The position numbers and the translations under genes are program-made. Below, piece by piece: positions 11,215-21,606 of a stretch of DNA of 64,000 nucleotides; the first letter of the stretch is position 1; each line of letters starts with the position of its first letter. The DNA comes from Citrus sinensis. Its lineage: Eukaryota > Streptophyta > Magnoliopsida > Sapindales > Rutaceae. A model generated the notes under the pieces. That model was not told the origin of the DNA and did no database searches. It worked only from the letters and a program-made list of their open reading frames with translations. The stretch spans positions 1,860,001 through 1,924,000 of the forward strand of contig NC_068558.1 of assembly GCF_022201045.2 (NCBI RefSeq), in the 5' to 3' direction.

Positions 11215-11445
11215 TAAACTACGGTTTTGCCATGGTTTTTTTTTTTTAATCTTTTTCCTATCTATTCTAAAACTATAGAAAACTACCCTTTTTCTTTCAA
11301 AAAAAAAAAAAAAACTACCCTTTTGACATGGCTTTTTTTTTTTTCTTCTTCCTATCTATTCTAATACCATAGAAAACTACGGTTTTGCCATGGTTTTTTT
11401 TTTTCTTCCTATCTCTTTTAATACTAAAAATTTAAATTTAAAAAA
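11215..11445. repeat. Imperfect tandem repeat upstream of the AIPP3-like gene
   Basis: Three copies of AACTACSSTTTTGMCATGG followed by a T run and CCTATCT…TTCTAATAC (about 11217, 11313 and 11376). The unit length varies because of T and A runs. It sits immediately upstream of the predicted promoter. Confidence 0.7.
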
Positions 11446-11759
11446 ATTAATATATTCCATATAACATTTTTAAAAAAAAACTTAAAAACTGGATAAGTTA
11501 ATTGTGAATGAAAGCGGATGAAAATTTGGATGAAATGTAAAGATTTGCCTGCATTTGGTTTCAGATTACATGTAAAGAGAGATTAAAATACACATTCAAA
11601 GATTACAGTCAAAATGCTTTATCATAACCCAAAACGTAAACGAATTTTTAACTTGCTAATGAAGGTAGATAAATCAACTCTCTATTGCAACAAATAATCA
11701 CAAATCATCAAACTATTATCTTTCCTTTGAAAATTGATTTGGGGAAAAGGTTCTCGTTT

Positions 11760-12290
11760 TTACAAAGAGAATGGGACTGTTAAGTTAGTACTTTCACCAT
11801 TATAATCCCCACTTCTCCCGGCAATTTCCTTTAGGCTTGTCCAGGATGTTCTTCTTCTCCTTCTACTTGAAACAATAACAATTTTATCATCACTTATAGC
11901 GGAGCTACTCGCAGATTCAATTGAATTTTTTTTTCTCGGTTTTCTTATTCTCTTTCTGCATCCCAGAGTAATTCTAGTTTCCACTGGAGGAGTTACTGCA
12001 CTGTTTTGGATATCGTGGCAAAGCTACATCGTCCACCTTACCAACTTCATCCTTGCTTCCTGTGTCCTTCGTGGTGTTGGCAGACCGTTCAAACGGTGAG
12101 TTATTACCACATTCAGGTTTCAAAGACAATTTTGCCTTCAGGGGGCATGTCTCTTTCACGTGCCCTTCTGGAGTCCCTCTCTTAAGATTGCGACGGGAAA
12201 AGAAGTGGCACTTATAAACCACTCTGTTCCGTACGAAAGTTATCGGCTTCTTCGGTCTACGTCTCGACTTCGCTTAGTTTTTCTCTATTC
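11760..12290 (-). pseudogene. Frameshifted gene relic, possibly RNase P Rpr2/Rpp21/SNM1-type
   Basis: Two adjacent minus-strand frames make protein-like sequence that joins only through a frameshift near 11980. The upstream part (from about 12288, preceded by a stop) reads KKPITFVRNRVVYKCHFF, then SRRNLKRGTPEGHVKE. The downstream part contains TRITLGCRKRIRKPRKK and ends TSWTSLKEIAGRSGDY…VPFSL before a stop at 11760. There is no ATG at the start of the upstream frame. VVYKCHFx-SRRNLKRGTP resembles the zinc-ribbon segment of plant Rpr2/Rpp21/SNM1-domain proteins from memory. Here the expected second cysteine of CxxC is Phe (CHFF). Loss of start, frameshift and lost cysteine all indicate a decayed copy. 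The family assignment is tentative. Confidence 0.4.
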
Positions 12291-14194
12291 GAATGGTGTT
12301 TAGCCAGAGCATCGCTAAAAGACTCTTTGAAAAAAAAAATTATTACTTATTTAAAGAGTTATATTAATATTTAAAGCTTCAAAGATACTTTAATAAAAAA
12401 TTTTTAAATAAAAATTGATTCTCTCTCTTCAATTTTAGAGAGTTAATTTATCCCTCTTCAATTTATATTTTATTAATTTTCATTGAAGAAATAGAGAGAA
12501 GTATTTTAATTGCTATTGACTTTTCCTTTAAAAAAATAATTATTTGATTAGAATAATATTAACTTATTTATATTTGAAAAGTCTTTTGGAGAATATCATA
12601 TTTTTTCATCCTTCTATTTGCCACATAAGTAAGTAAATAGGTATTTGAAGAGTAAAATTTATAGAGGCTTTTGGAGATACTCTTAAAGCCAAGATGGCAA
12701 AAATATCCTGATTCAGTCCGGATCCACAAACATTCGAATCCGTATATTAAAAAATGAGAATTCGAATCCTTAAAATTAGGATATGTGTTGGATTCGAATT
12801 TGGATCCGGATGCAAATGCATTAAAAACACTGGATATTTAAATCCATATTATTTTTTAATTAAATTATTTATTAAATTAAAATTAAATAAAAATATGTAA
12901 GTTAAATGAAAAAAAAACATAATAGGACTGATTAAAAAAATATAGAAGTTTAATTAAATTAAGAAATATATTGGGATCTGTATTATTTTTTAATTAAATT
13001 AAAATTAAATGAAAAAAATATAAAAGTTAAATGAAAAAATAAGACTAATTAAAAAATATATAAGTTAAATTAAATTAAGAAATATATTAGGATCCGCATT
13101 TTTATATGTAGATTTGTGGTCTTTTTATAATTTTATTTGTGAATTTGTGGTGCTGCTGGACTTGAATTTATGTTATTCTTGATATTTGATTTATGTCGAC
13201 GTATTTTTACTCATGACTTTATGGTGTTATATGTTATTCTAAGTATTACCTGCCCTTATCAATTATTTTCACTTATAGCTGATATATTTGATTTATTATT
13301 TTAATTTATTCAATTGTCATTCAAATATTCAAATCAAATTGCTACATTTGTCTTGGTTGCCATGAATCACACATCAATGGGATTGTTATTCATTTCGATT
13401 CCAATTTCTACAGTTTAAGTAAACAACTTATTCTAATTCAAAATTCTTATCATGATTCTTGTTTATCAAACGCACCATTAGAGTGTGTTTGGAATATAAT
13501 ATTGTATGGTATTATAATATTGTGCAAATTAAGTTATTGCTTACCTATGTTTAGACGTTTTGAAAGCTAAATTGTGGTCCATTATATAATTCACTACAAT
13601 GTGCCAACTTTTGCTTTAATTGAAACACTAAATATATTTAAATTATATTTTTATTTTTATTATAATAATTATAATATAAAAATAAATGATTTTATTATAT
13701 CAATTATATTTATTATTATTAATTAATAATTAAATAATAATTAAATATATTTAATAATAAATTTAAATAATGAGAGTACATATGGAAATGATAATAATAA
13801 TTGGAGAATTATGAAATATTTATAAATTTGTGGAATAAATCAAGTGATTTATCTTTCTGAAGTTAGGGAGCAAACATAAGCTTTATTTTATATTTAAGGG
13901 GTTATGACTCTTATAAACTCATGCATTGTAATTACCCCAATATCAATAATAAAAGTCCTCTCAAAATTTCCTACTTCTTCCTTATTCATATCTTTTAACA
14001 ACTTAGCCAATAAATAAAATAATAATTATTATATTTTTTCCTAACATTTTAGAAAATAGGAGAGATTGCAATGATAATAACCTAAGTAATGCATCCGTGT
14101 TGTTGCCATTCTTACCTTGGATCTAATAGTCAAATCACAAAAAGAAAAAAAATGTGGTATATACTACTGTGACAACATAGGCAAATTATGAGAG

Positions 14195-14256
<62 letters not shown>

Positions 14257-15900
14257 GTGTGTGTGTGTATAATCTTTTTCTAGTACAATACAGGTGTCCT
14301 CATTTATTTTTCACGTGGCCACACTTTAAAATTATTGAGTTTAAAAGAATTAGTTTTTAATTTTTTAAATAATTTATTTAATAATTAATTTTTTTAAACG
14401 GCATGATTTAAAAATGTGTCCGTATTAAAAAAAATACAAACCCCTACACTTGAAAACGATTATATATATATATATATGCGTGTGTATGTATATATATGTA
14501 TATATGTATGTATGCATATGTATGTATATGTATGTATGTGAACCCCATCAGGGTTTCATAGTTTCTCAAATTTCGCTCATCGAACACTGCTGTTGTTAAC
14601 AATCCAGAGTTTGCCACGTTGCAACGATGATGCGGCTAAAACTGGATCTGGTGAATTTCTAAATTCAACACGTAGTTGGGCCAAGCTTTGGCCCAGTGGC
14701 TTTCCAGCGATATCTCCTTCTAGAAGGAACAATGACAAATGGAAACACCTCCATCGCCGGACCATTTATTTGTTGCACCAATCGCTGTCCAATCACCCAA
14801 AACAAAATAAATATTACTTTACCAAGAAAATTGTAAAATCATGGAAAAAAAAAAAAAAAGAGATATTAACACGTGTTTTTCGTTTTCCCCCAAAACCATG
14901 CGGGAAAAGTCATCCTCACATAATTTATATGAGACCCCGTCAATAAAATTTTATAATACGTTGTATTTTTCATCTAAAACTTTCTCATTGTACGATGATC
15001 AATTCAATGGTCAGAATTTTACTACTAAATATTAAAATGTTAATCGGATTTGATTATCACCTTATTTTTAATATTCCCAAAGCATACCCACACAATTGTG
15101 CTTAAGCAAAACAACTTGCATTGTTTTCGCCACCCACCAGCTTCATTCAAATGGAGAGTATTAAATGGTATTGGTCCCGGTCATTTGAAGCTTTCTCTCT
15201 ATTATTCGCATTGACTCTTCTTGTTAATTATTGGCTAAAGCCTAGAGGTCAACAAACCACTGCCAAGATTGCGTTTAAATCCATTGTACTTTAAAAAAAA
15301 AAAAGAGTAAAAAATTGCAATATAATTTGAGCGAAATTCTATCACTCATCCACCTTATTCTTGTCATAGTTATTTCTGGTAAATCGATGATATTTTCCAC
15401 CTTTTGATGATTATCTTGTTAAGCGATTAATATTATTTTTTTCTAATTTATTTTTAATAAAAAGCATACGCTCAAATTTAAGATTTAAATCTTAGATAGT
15501 ATTATTTTAACGTAAACTCTATGAGTACTTAATATAACCTCAAAATTAACTTAAGTCAAGGTGGGCCAACGAGATGGTGGGAGATAAACTTCATCTTCGA
15601 GAAAGAAATTGGTAATGAAGGAAATAAGGGCGCAAAGACAACCAAGAGATTAGCCTAGAAGCAGCAGCTGTATATTCTTATTTGAGATGATATTAAAAAT
15701 GAGGGACCTAATCGCCATTACACCGATATTTATTTTTGCCTAGTGGGTAGACAACCGAAATAAATATCCAAAAAAATAAATGGTTCCCAGAGATGGGAAT
15801 AGCAAGTAACAAAAGATTAACTAGGATGAGAAAAGTACAGAATAAAAAGTCACCCAGACCGGTTATCTACCGACACGTGCACACCAACCCCGCCGGCCCG
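12291..15900. other. Long intergenic region, repeats only
   Basis: Very AT-rich. Around 12690-13100 there are ATCCGGATCC and GAATCCGTAT words starting after AAGATGGCAAAAATATCC, like a truncated hAT-type element whose partner end I cannot find. Around 13480, CAAACGCACCATTAGAGTGTGTTTGG looks like the abutting ends of two MITEs. A TA/TG microsatellite lies near 14.2 kb and a TATG-type one at 14460-14540. Plus-strand open frames at 14593-15035 show no recognisable protein. Confidence 0.5.
14198..14270. repeat. (TA)n(TG)n microsatellite
   Basis: About 27 TA units followed by TTTG and a GT run. No other features. Confidence 0.95.
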
Positions 15901-15924
15901 CCTCCTTTTTTATTCTGTAAAGGT

Positions 15925-15930
15925 TATATA
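15925..15930 (+). promoter_or_regulatory. Possible TATA box of the PYRP2-like gene
   Basis: TATATA in AGGTTATATACCAC. The leader to the ATG would be about 790 nt and holds CTT, GA, CT and TAA simple repeats (15987-16270). A 5' UTR intron is plausible but not proven. Confidence 0.35.
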
Positions 15931-16039
15931 CCACATAAAAAACAAAAAACAAAAAATAGGAAAAGAAAACGCGAACGCTCACGCCTCCTCCTCCTTCTTC
16001 TTCTTCTTCTTCAAGCGACAAACATCACAAAAATCATTT

Positions 16040-16270
16040 AAAGAGAGAGAGAGAGAGAGAGAGATATTCACATACATGATAACTTTCTCTAGAGAATCTT
16101 AACCCCCACCTCTCCCTCTATCCGTCTTCATTCAATCATAGCCGGCCACTTTTTTTTATCAGCGCTTGTTATTTCTCCAGGTTCCTCATTATCGTTTCAT
16201 CTTATTTTCTTTCTGTTTCCTCTCTCTCTCTCTCTCTCTCTCTATAATAATAATAATAATAATAATAATA
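16040..16270. repeat. Microsatellites in the leader of the PYRP2-like gene
   Basis: (GA)n at about 16041-16062, (CT)n at about 16221-16243 and (TAA)n at about 16244-16269, all upstream of the coding start. Length variation here would be expected between cultivars. Confidence 0.85.
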
Positions 16271-16742
16271 AAACCCATACCAAAAGGATTTCTATTTCCA
16301 GTTTCGATTAGTTTGCTCACAAGAATTTGTAGTTTTAAGAGTATTTGCTGTATATATGTTCTTCGAATTTTATTGAAATTTTACTTTCCGGGGTTGACCT
16401 TTATAGGAGTTCTTAGTCGTTTATCTTGTCAATCTAGGGTTTTGGTTGATAGGTTATGCTTAATTTAGCTTGAAAGGTGTGCTTGAGGTGGTTTCTGGAT
16501 AATAAAGTTGGGATTTTTGTTGTGAGGAGGCTGTTTCATTATTTTCCCTTTTAGCGTCTTTTGCGATTTGAGAATACTTTCGGACTTGAAGCAGCCTTCT
16601 CGTAAAATTTGAACTGTGGCTGTGAATCATAAGTTGGGTGGTTTTTATAGTTGGTGGGTGTAGCCAAATTCCTGTTTCTTTTGTGTTCAGTCAGAGGGAA
16701 CTTTAAACAAGGTGGGATTTTAGTTATTGCCACTTGGTAAAT

Positions 16743-17888
16743 ATGGTGGTGGATTCAATTGCGGCAACATCTTTTCTAGGCCATCCACCACTGTGTCAAG
16801 GAATTCCTGTTAGGGACTTATCCAGCAAAAAGAAGTTTCCAGATTGTTGCCGGTTTCCGGTGACTGAATTCCTCGGTAGAAGGATTGTTAATTATTGTCC
16901 TCCACCGAGAATGAAACTTAGTAGGTCGATTAATAAATCAATTAATGCTCTTGCAATGGAGTTGACAAAGGAGACATATTCATTTAGAGAGGAGGAGAAA
17001 ATACCTCTGGATTGGAGGTACCAGATTGACACTGGTGTTGATCGAAAACCTGGTTTGTGGCCACCGGAGAATAAAGCAGATAATCCTTCATTGCACAATC
17101 CCTTGCTCCGACAAGAAAGGATGGGTTGCGGCTGGTTAGGTGCTATATTTGAATGGGAAGGAGTGATTATTGAAGACAATCCTGATCTTGAGAAGCAAGC
17201 TTGGCTGACTCTTGCGCAAGAAGAAGGAAAATCTCCTCCTCCGGCTTTCATTCTTAGAAGAATCGAAGGGATGAAGAATGAACAGGCCATATCAGAAGTT
17301 TTATGCTGGTCAAGAGACCCAGCAGAACTGAGAAGAATGGCTTCGAGGATGGAAGAGATTTATCAAGCTCTACAAGGTGGGATATATAGACTACGAACTG
17401 GATCTAAGGAGTTTGTGAATATATTGATGCATTACAAGATACCAATGGCATTAGTTTCGACTCATCCAAGGAAAACCCTGGAGACTGCAATTGATAGCAT
17501 AGGGATTGAAGAATACTTTACTGCAATTGTAGCGGCAGAGGATGTCCACAGGGGAAAACCTGATCCAGAGATGTTTGTTTATGCAGCTCAACTTCTAAAG
17601 TTTATACCTGAGCGGTGCATTGTGTTTGGGAACTCGAATCAGACAGTGGAGGCTGCTCATGATGCACGGATGAAGTGTGTGGCTGTTGCTAGTAAGCATC
17701 CTGTCTATGAGCTTGGAGCTGCAGACCTGGTGGTGAGGCACTTAGATGAGCTTTCAGTGGTTGATCTAAAGAACCTTGCTGATATTGAGTCAACTGAATT
17801 TGGATCTGTGGAGCCAGAGATGGAGGTTGAAGAGGAAGAAGAGGGTTACCCGTCGTCTTTGACTACAGTTGATGATATCTTCTGGTAA
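16743..17888 (+). CDS. PYRP2: HAD phosphatase of riboflavin synthesis, chloroplastic (PYRP2-type)
   Basis: Removes phosphate from 5-amino-6-(5-phospho-D-ribitylamino)uracil in the plastid, a step of riboflavin synthesis. Single-exon coding region of 381 residues from the ATG at 16743 (MVVDSIAATSFLG); an upstream TTG in frame is not a plausible start. Residues 1 to about 75 look like a transit peptide. The HAD core begins GWLGAIFEWEGVIIEDNPDL; motif II is in MALVSTHPRKT, motif III Lys in HRGKPDPEMF, and motif IV in CIVFGNSNQTVEAAHD. An acidic tail ends VDDIFW. Motif I reads EWE rather than DxD, and motif IV has FGN where an acidic residue is usual. Both look family-typical by memory of the Arabidopsis protein (At4g11570). 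It lies divergent to the AIPP3-like gene. Confidence 0.9.
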   Translation: MVVDSIAATSFLGHPPLCQGIPVRDLSSKKKFPDCCRFPVTEFLGRRIVNYCPPPRMKLSRSINKSINALAMELTKETYSFREEEKIPLDWRYQIDTGVDRKPGLWPPENKADNPSLHNPLLRQERMGCGWLGAIFEWEGVIIEDNPDLEKQAWLTLAQEEGKSPPPAFILRRIEGMKNEQAISEVLCWSRDPAELRRMASRMEEIYQALQGGIYRLRTGSKEFVNILMHYKIPMALVSTHPRKTLETAIDSIGIEEYFTAIVAAEDVHRGKPDPEMFVYAAQLLKFIPERCIVFGNSNQTVEAAHDARMKCVAVASKHPVYELGAADLVVRHLDELSVVDLKNLADIESTEFGSVEPEMEVEEEEEGYPSSLTTVDDIFW

Positions 17889-19129
17889 CCCTCAGTATTA
17901 TAAGTTGTACAGATTTCTTTATGCTTCATCCGATTCTTGGTGAAAAATTAGTTCTTCTGGTAACCCTAATGTGTATGATAGAAAAAAGGGGGAAAAAAAA
18001 AGAAAAAAAAGAAAAAAAAGGTGGTCTGCATTGGATTGCCTTTATATTATCATGTATGTAATATTTGTACAATATATATATCTTTGGAACTTCAAATCTG
18101 TGTCTGGTGCTTTTGCTTCCATTCAATTCCTTGCTTTCAGTTTTTACTCTGGTGATTCGATGTTACATGTTCATATTTGTGGAAGCTGTGCAGGGTATGA
18201 TTCTTCACTAAAATTGGTTTACAATACAAACTTGAATGATGGGTTCGTTAATGTTTATCTTTTGAGTCAATAATATCTCCAAGGAGTGTTTTTGCTCTGA
18301 ATTTCCATTCTTAATGGCTGTTCAGGGGATTCTCTGAGTTTGAACAACTCATCAAAACTAGGGCTAGTGTCTTTCCATATGATATTTGTGCAATTAGAGA
18401 ATGATTAAACTAAGAAATTTAGCTGCAGGATATTTAAAGATGAAGGTGATTCATGTGCGACCAAAGAAGTTAGCTAAACTCAATTTGTGTTGGATTTTTT
18501 TATTCGAGCAATACGGTCGAATAGATTGGCTTTTCGGCCTTGATATCGATTCTTGGTTGTTGTGTGCATTTTAGGAGTTCGATCAAAGGACAGTCCTGTA
18601 TAAAATTTCTTTTGCTAACTCCCCTTAGAAGGTCGATGATGTGGGCCGAAGAGAGTCCATTCTTAGAAGCCCATCAGTCGGCCATGATCAAAACCACAGC
18701 ATTATTGCCAATCAAAATCAACACGTTGTTGAGTTGAATGAAGCAGACCATTTTCGTTATCCCACTTGGGAACGGGCAACTCTTTCTGGTTCTTAATGCG
18801 AGTTAAAGTAGTTAGCGACAAAATGTTGCATAAGTCAGATTCATTGTATCAGTCAGCCGCCACCCCACATAGTAAACGTAACCATAGTAATTAATCAGGA
18901 TAAAAATTAAATGTTGAAGTCGATGATGGCCGCAGGAAATTGCAAAACGGAACATCTCACAATCATTAAAAGAGCAGCACATGACATTATTGCATCCTCT
19001 TTCTCGTGGGCCCAGGCTGGGTCACGGCTGACACGACAAAGAGACGTACACGTTTTTTTTTTTCAATCTATATTTGGCAATTTTTGTTTTGTTTTGTTTT
19101 GTACAATTAACAATTCATTTCTTCGATAA
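17889..19129. other. 3' UTR and intergenic DNA downstream of PYRP2
   Basis: A purine-rich GAAAAAAAAG stretch at 17978-18020 and likely poly(A) signals before about 18300. No recognisable gene; the open frames at 17971-19129 have no family resemblance. Confidence 0.45.
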
Positions 19130-19138
19130 TAGATGAAA

Positions 19139-20427
19139 GGGTTATTTTTATTTTATTATTTTAAAAATTGTTTAATATTAAATAATTATAATAAGTATTG
19201 TCTCTTATAATTTTTTTATTATATCTTTATAAAAATATTATTTTATTATTTTTTCGTTATAAGAAATAAGAAAATTATCAGCCATATACTCTTAAATGAC
19301 ACCCGTATCAAACGTGTGTGGATACTTTTTAAGTGTATCACTCGTATACCCTAAGTTGACAAAACACATCTCCCGTCCACCAATCCATTAACTTCAATTT
19401 GTAAGCGCTGACATCATAAGGGTAATCTAGTCTTTTCATATTGATGAAACTTTGATTAAAAAAAACGACATATCATCCCATTTACCTAATAAAAAATGAC
19501 ATGTCATATGATATATAGTGATAAACATGACATGTCATCTCATTTATCGGATAATTATTAATAATTGCTATAAAAAAACTACTTTACAACCGAATCTATT
19601 CCTCCAAAATTTAATTTAAATTTTTGGAGATCTACTTCTCCAAATTCCAATTGAAAATTTTTATGTATAATTGTAAATCATATGTTGTTAATAATTTTTT
19701 ATGGTATAATATAGATATTTTTTATGGATAATTGTTAATAATATGTACCATTAATAATACATTTGTTAATAAAAAATGTATTGTTAATATCAAAATAAAA
19801 AAAATTGTGTATTTAAAATTTACGTTAATTTTTTGGATAAATTTATCTTTTTACCTCATTTTGAGTTTCAAGGGCAAAATAGTTAATTTGTCACAATTAT
19901 GTTAACTTTCTAACGGAAGTTAACGGATTGATGGACGACATATGTGTTTTGTCACTTTAGGGTATACGAGTGATACACTTGAAAAGTATTCACACACGTT
20001 TGATACGAGTGTCATTTAAGGGTATATGGCTGATAATTTCCCTAAGAAATATCATTAGTTGACTTGTTAGTTGACCAGTTATTTGACTAACAAAATACTA
20101 ATTTTACCCTTCATGATTAAAAAAAATAAGACAAATTTATTTTGTAAATAAGCTTCATTTTCATAATTCCAGCAAAAAGAATTATGTTGGTATTTTATAT
20201 CTATTTTAATAAATATATTATAAATAAATTTTGTAAATAAGTTTCAAGTAATTTTTTTTAATCATAAATGGTGAAATTGATATTTTGTTAGTCAACTAAT
20301 GGTTATAACGAAAAAATAATAAAATAATATTTTTATAAAGATATAATAAAAAAATAATAAGAGATAATATTTATTATAATTATTCAATATTTAATAACTT
20401 TTAAAATAATAAAATGATAATAACTCA
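19139..20427. mobile_element. Outer Mutator-type MITE with long inverted arms
   Basis: The left arm (19139 to about 19268, continuing after the nested insert at 20052) and the right arm (about 20290-20427) are inverted copies of about 125 bp. They share words such as TTTTATTATTTTAAAA and TATATCTTTATAAAAATATT, and end at TTTTTTCGTTATAA. The flanks TAGATGAAA (19130-19138) and TTGATGAAA (20428-20436) match at 8 of 9 bases, as a 9-bp Mutator-like duplication would. No transposase. The left arm is interrupted by another element. Confidence 0.7.
19269..20042. mobile_element. Inner Mutator-type MITE with perfect 9-bp target duplication
   Basis: 774 bp. Left end AGAAAATTATCAGCCATATA; right end inverted GGGAAATTATCAGCCATATA. 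The inverted repeats extend about 130 bp with few mismatches, through TTAAATGACAC, CGTATCAAACG and AGTGTATCACTCGTATACCC. The identical 9-mer TAAGAAATA flanks it (19260-19268 and 20043-20051). Long terminal repeats plus a 9-bp duplication define a Mutator-like (MULE) derivative. It carries no coding frame. Confidence 0.88.
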
Positions 20428-20436
20428 TTGATGAAA

Positions 20437-21081
20437 TGCGGCGACTGACACCTGTTTATTTTTCTTCAAAACATGTGCTTGCCCTGCATTTTTTTTTGCA
20501 CGTACTGGGTCTCTGTTTCTGTCCCTCTTCAATTTCCATGTCCATGTACACGCGAGTCGATTGTGCATTTTTAGCGGGCGGCCGAGAATGGATCGCCGTT
20601 GTGAGAGAATCGTGACAGTCATGTCGAGATATCATCATGACTATTCCCTTTCGTCATGGAATGCATCATCATTTTATTCCAGGCTGTGGCCTACGGGTCC
20701 ATTTGGAACTCCGTGTAGTTACCGGTAATTAAGAATCAAAATGTAGAATGAGGGTTTGTTTAAGCTAATATTTGTTGAAATTTATAATTAAATATTTCAG
20801 CGTAAAAGAAAGTGTCATAGAGTAGTAGTGCGATTAAATGGAGCACTGAATGAATCTTATTTTATTGTAACTTAGAAAGACAGACAAAATAATTTTTAAT
20901 GTTTAATCAACCGGTGGAACAATAGGATCTATCTAATCATGTAGAGTAGAATAAATACGCTTAGAGAATCTTGATAGCGGTGACGTGGCGACAACCAAGA
21001 AAGGGCATCATCAAAAGGCACCATAGTGCCGCATTATCGAATCCCCGTCCCCAGCGCCATTTGATAGTTCAGCAGGTTCTG
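20437..21081. other. Intergenic DNA upstream of GSH1
   Basis: No gene seen. This interval should contain the GSH1 promoter; apart from the TATA box listed separately I cannot name a site with confidence. Confidence 0.4.
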
Positions 21082-21088
21082 TATATAA
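21082..21088 (+). promoter_or_regulatory. TATA box of GSH1
   Basis: TATATAA in TTCTGTATATAATAAC, putting the start of transcription near 21115. The leader exon carries a (CT)n run and ends at an AG|GTAATA donor (21272/21273). The 5' UTR intron runs to the acceptor ending at 21596. Confidence 0.55.
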
Positions 21089-21606
21089 TAACACTAACGT
21101 CTAACAATACTCACAAGAAAACCAAAGTCCCTCTCTCTCTCTCTGCATTCTGCAAGTGAGTCTTCGCTGTCCTATATATATATATAACTCAACGAGTGTT
21201 TTATCTTCTACGAAATTCGAAACCCTAGTTTTTAAGATTCCAATTGTGGTAATTCGTTCAGCGTTAACCAAGGTAATAAATTTCATTTCCTCTTCGCTTC
21301 AATTTCTACTGATTTAATTTTATATTGAATTATAATTTGCATGTTTGTTTCGGTTAATTTAAGCATTAGATTTACTCGTAACGATGCACGTAAAGCTGGT
21401 TGACATGAGTTTGCATCATAAAATTGAGTTTTGAGATTTTATATTTGGTTGTTTACTTTCTAGGATGAAATGTTGAAACTTTGTATCCAACGGTTGCACT
21501 TATGCATGTTAAGAGCTAAAGAGTGAGCATTTTTGTGGAGGAAATTTTTATTGAGCTGAAACTTTTCATTTCAATGGTGAATATGTGTTTTTGCAGCGGG
21601 AGCAGT

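Noticed and set aside
12690-13110. Complete hAT-type element with ATCCGGATCC words
   Set aside because: Only one plausible end (GATGGCAAAAATATCC) is visible; probably a truncated fragment.
14593-15035. Plus- and minus-strand frames of 60-117 codons
   Set aside because: No family resemblance; the two plus frames overlap each other, and the region is bounded by microsatellites.
16734-16742. Longer start for the PYRP2-like protein
   Set aside because: The upstream in-frame codon is TTG; the ATG at 16743 is the first proper start.
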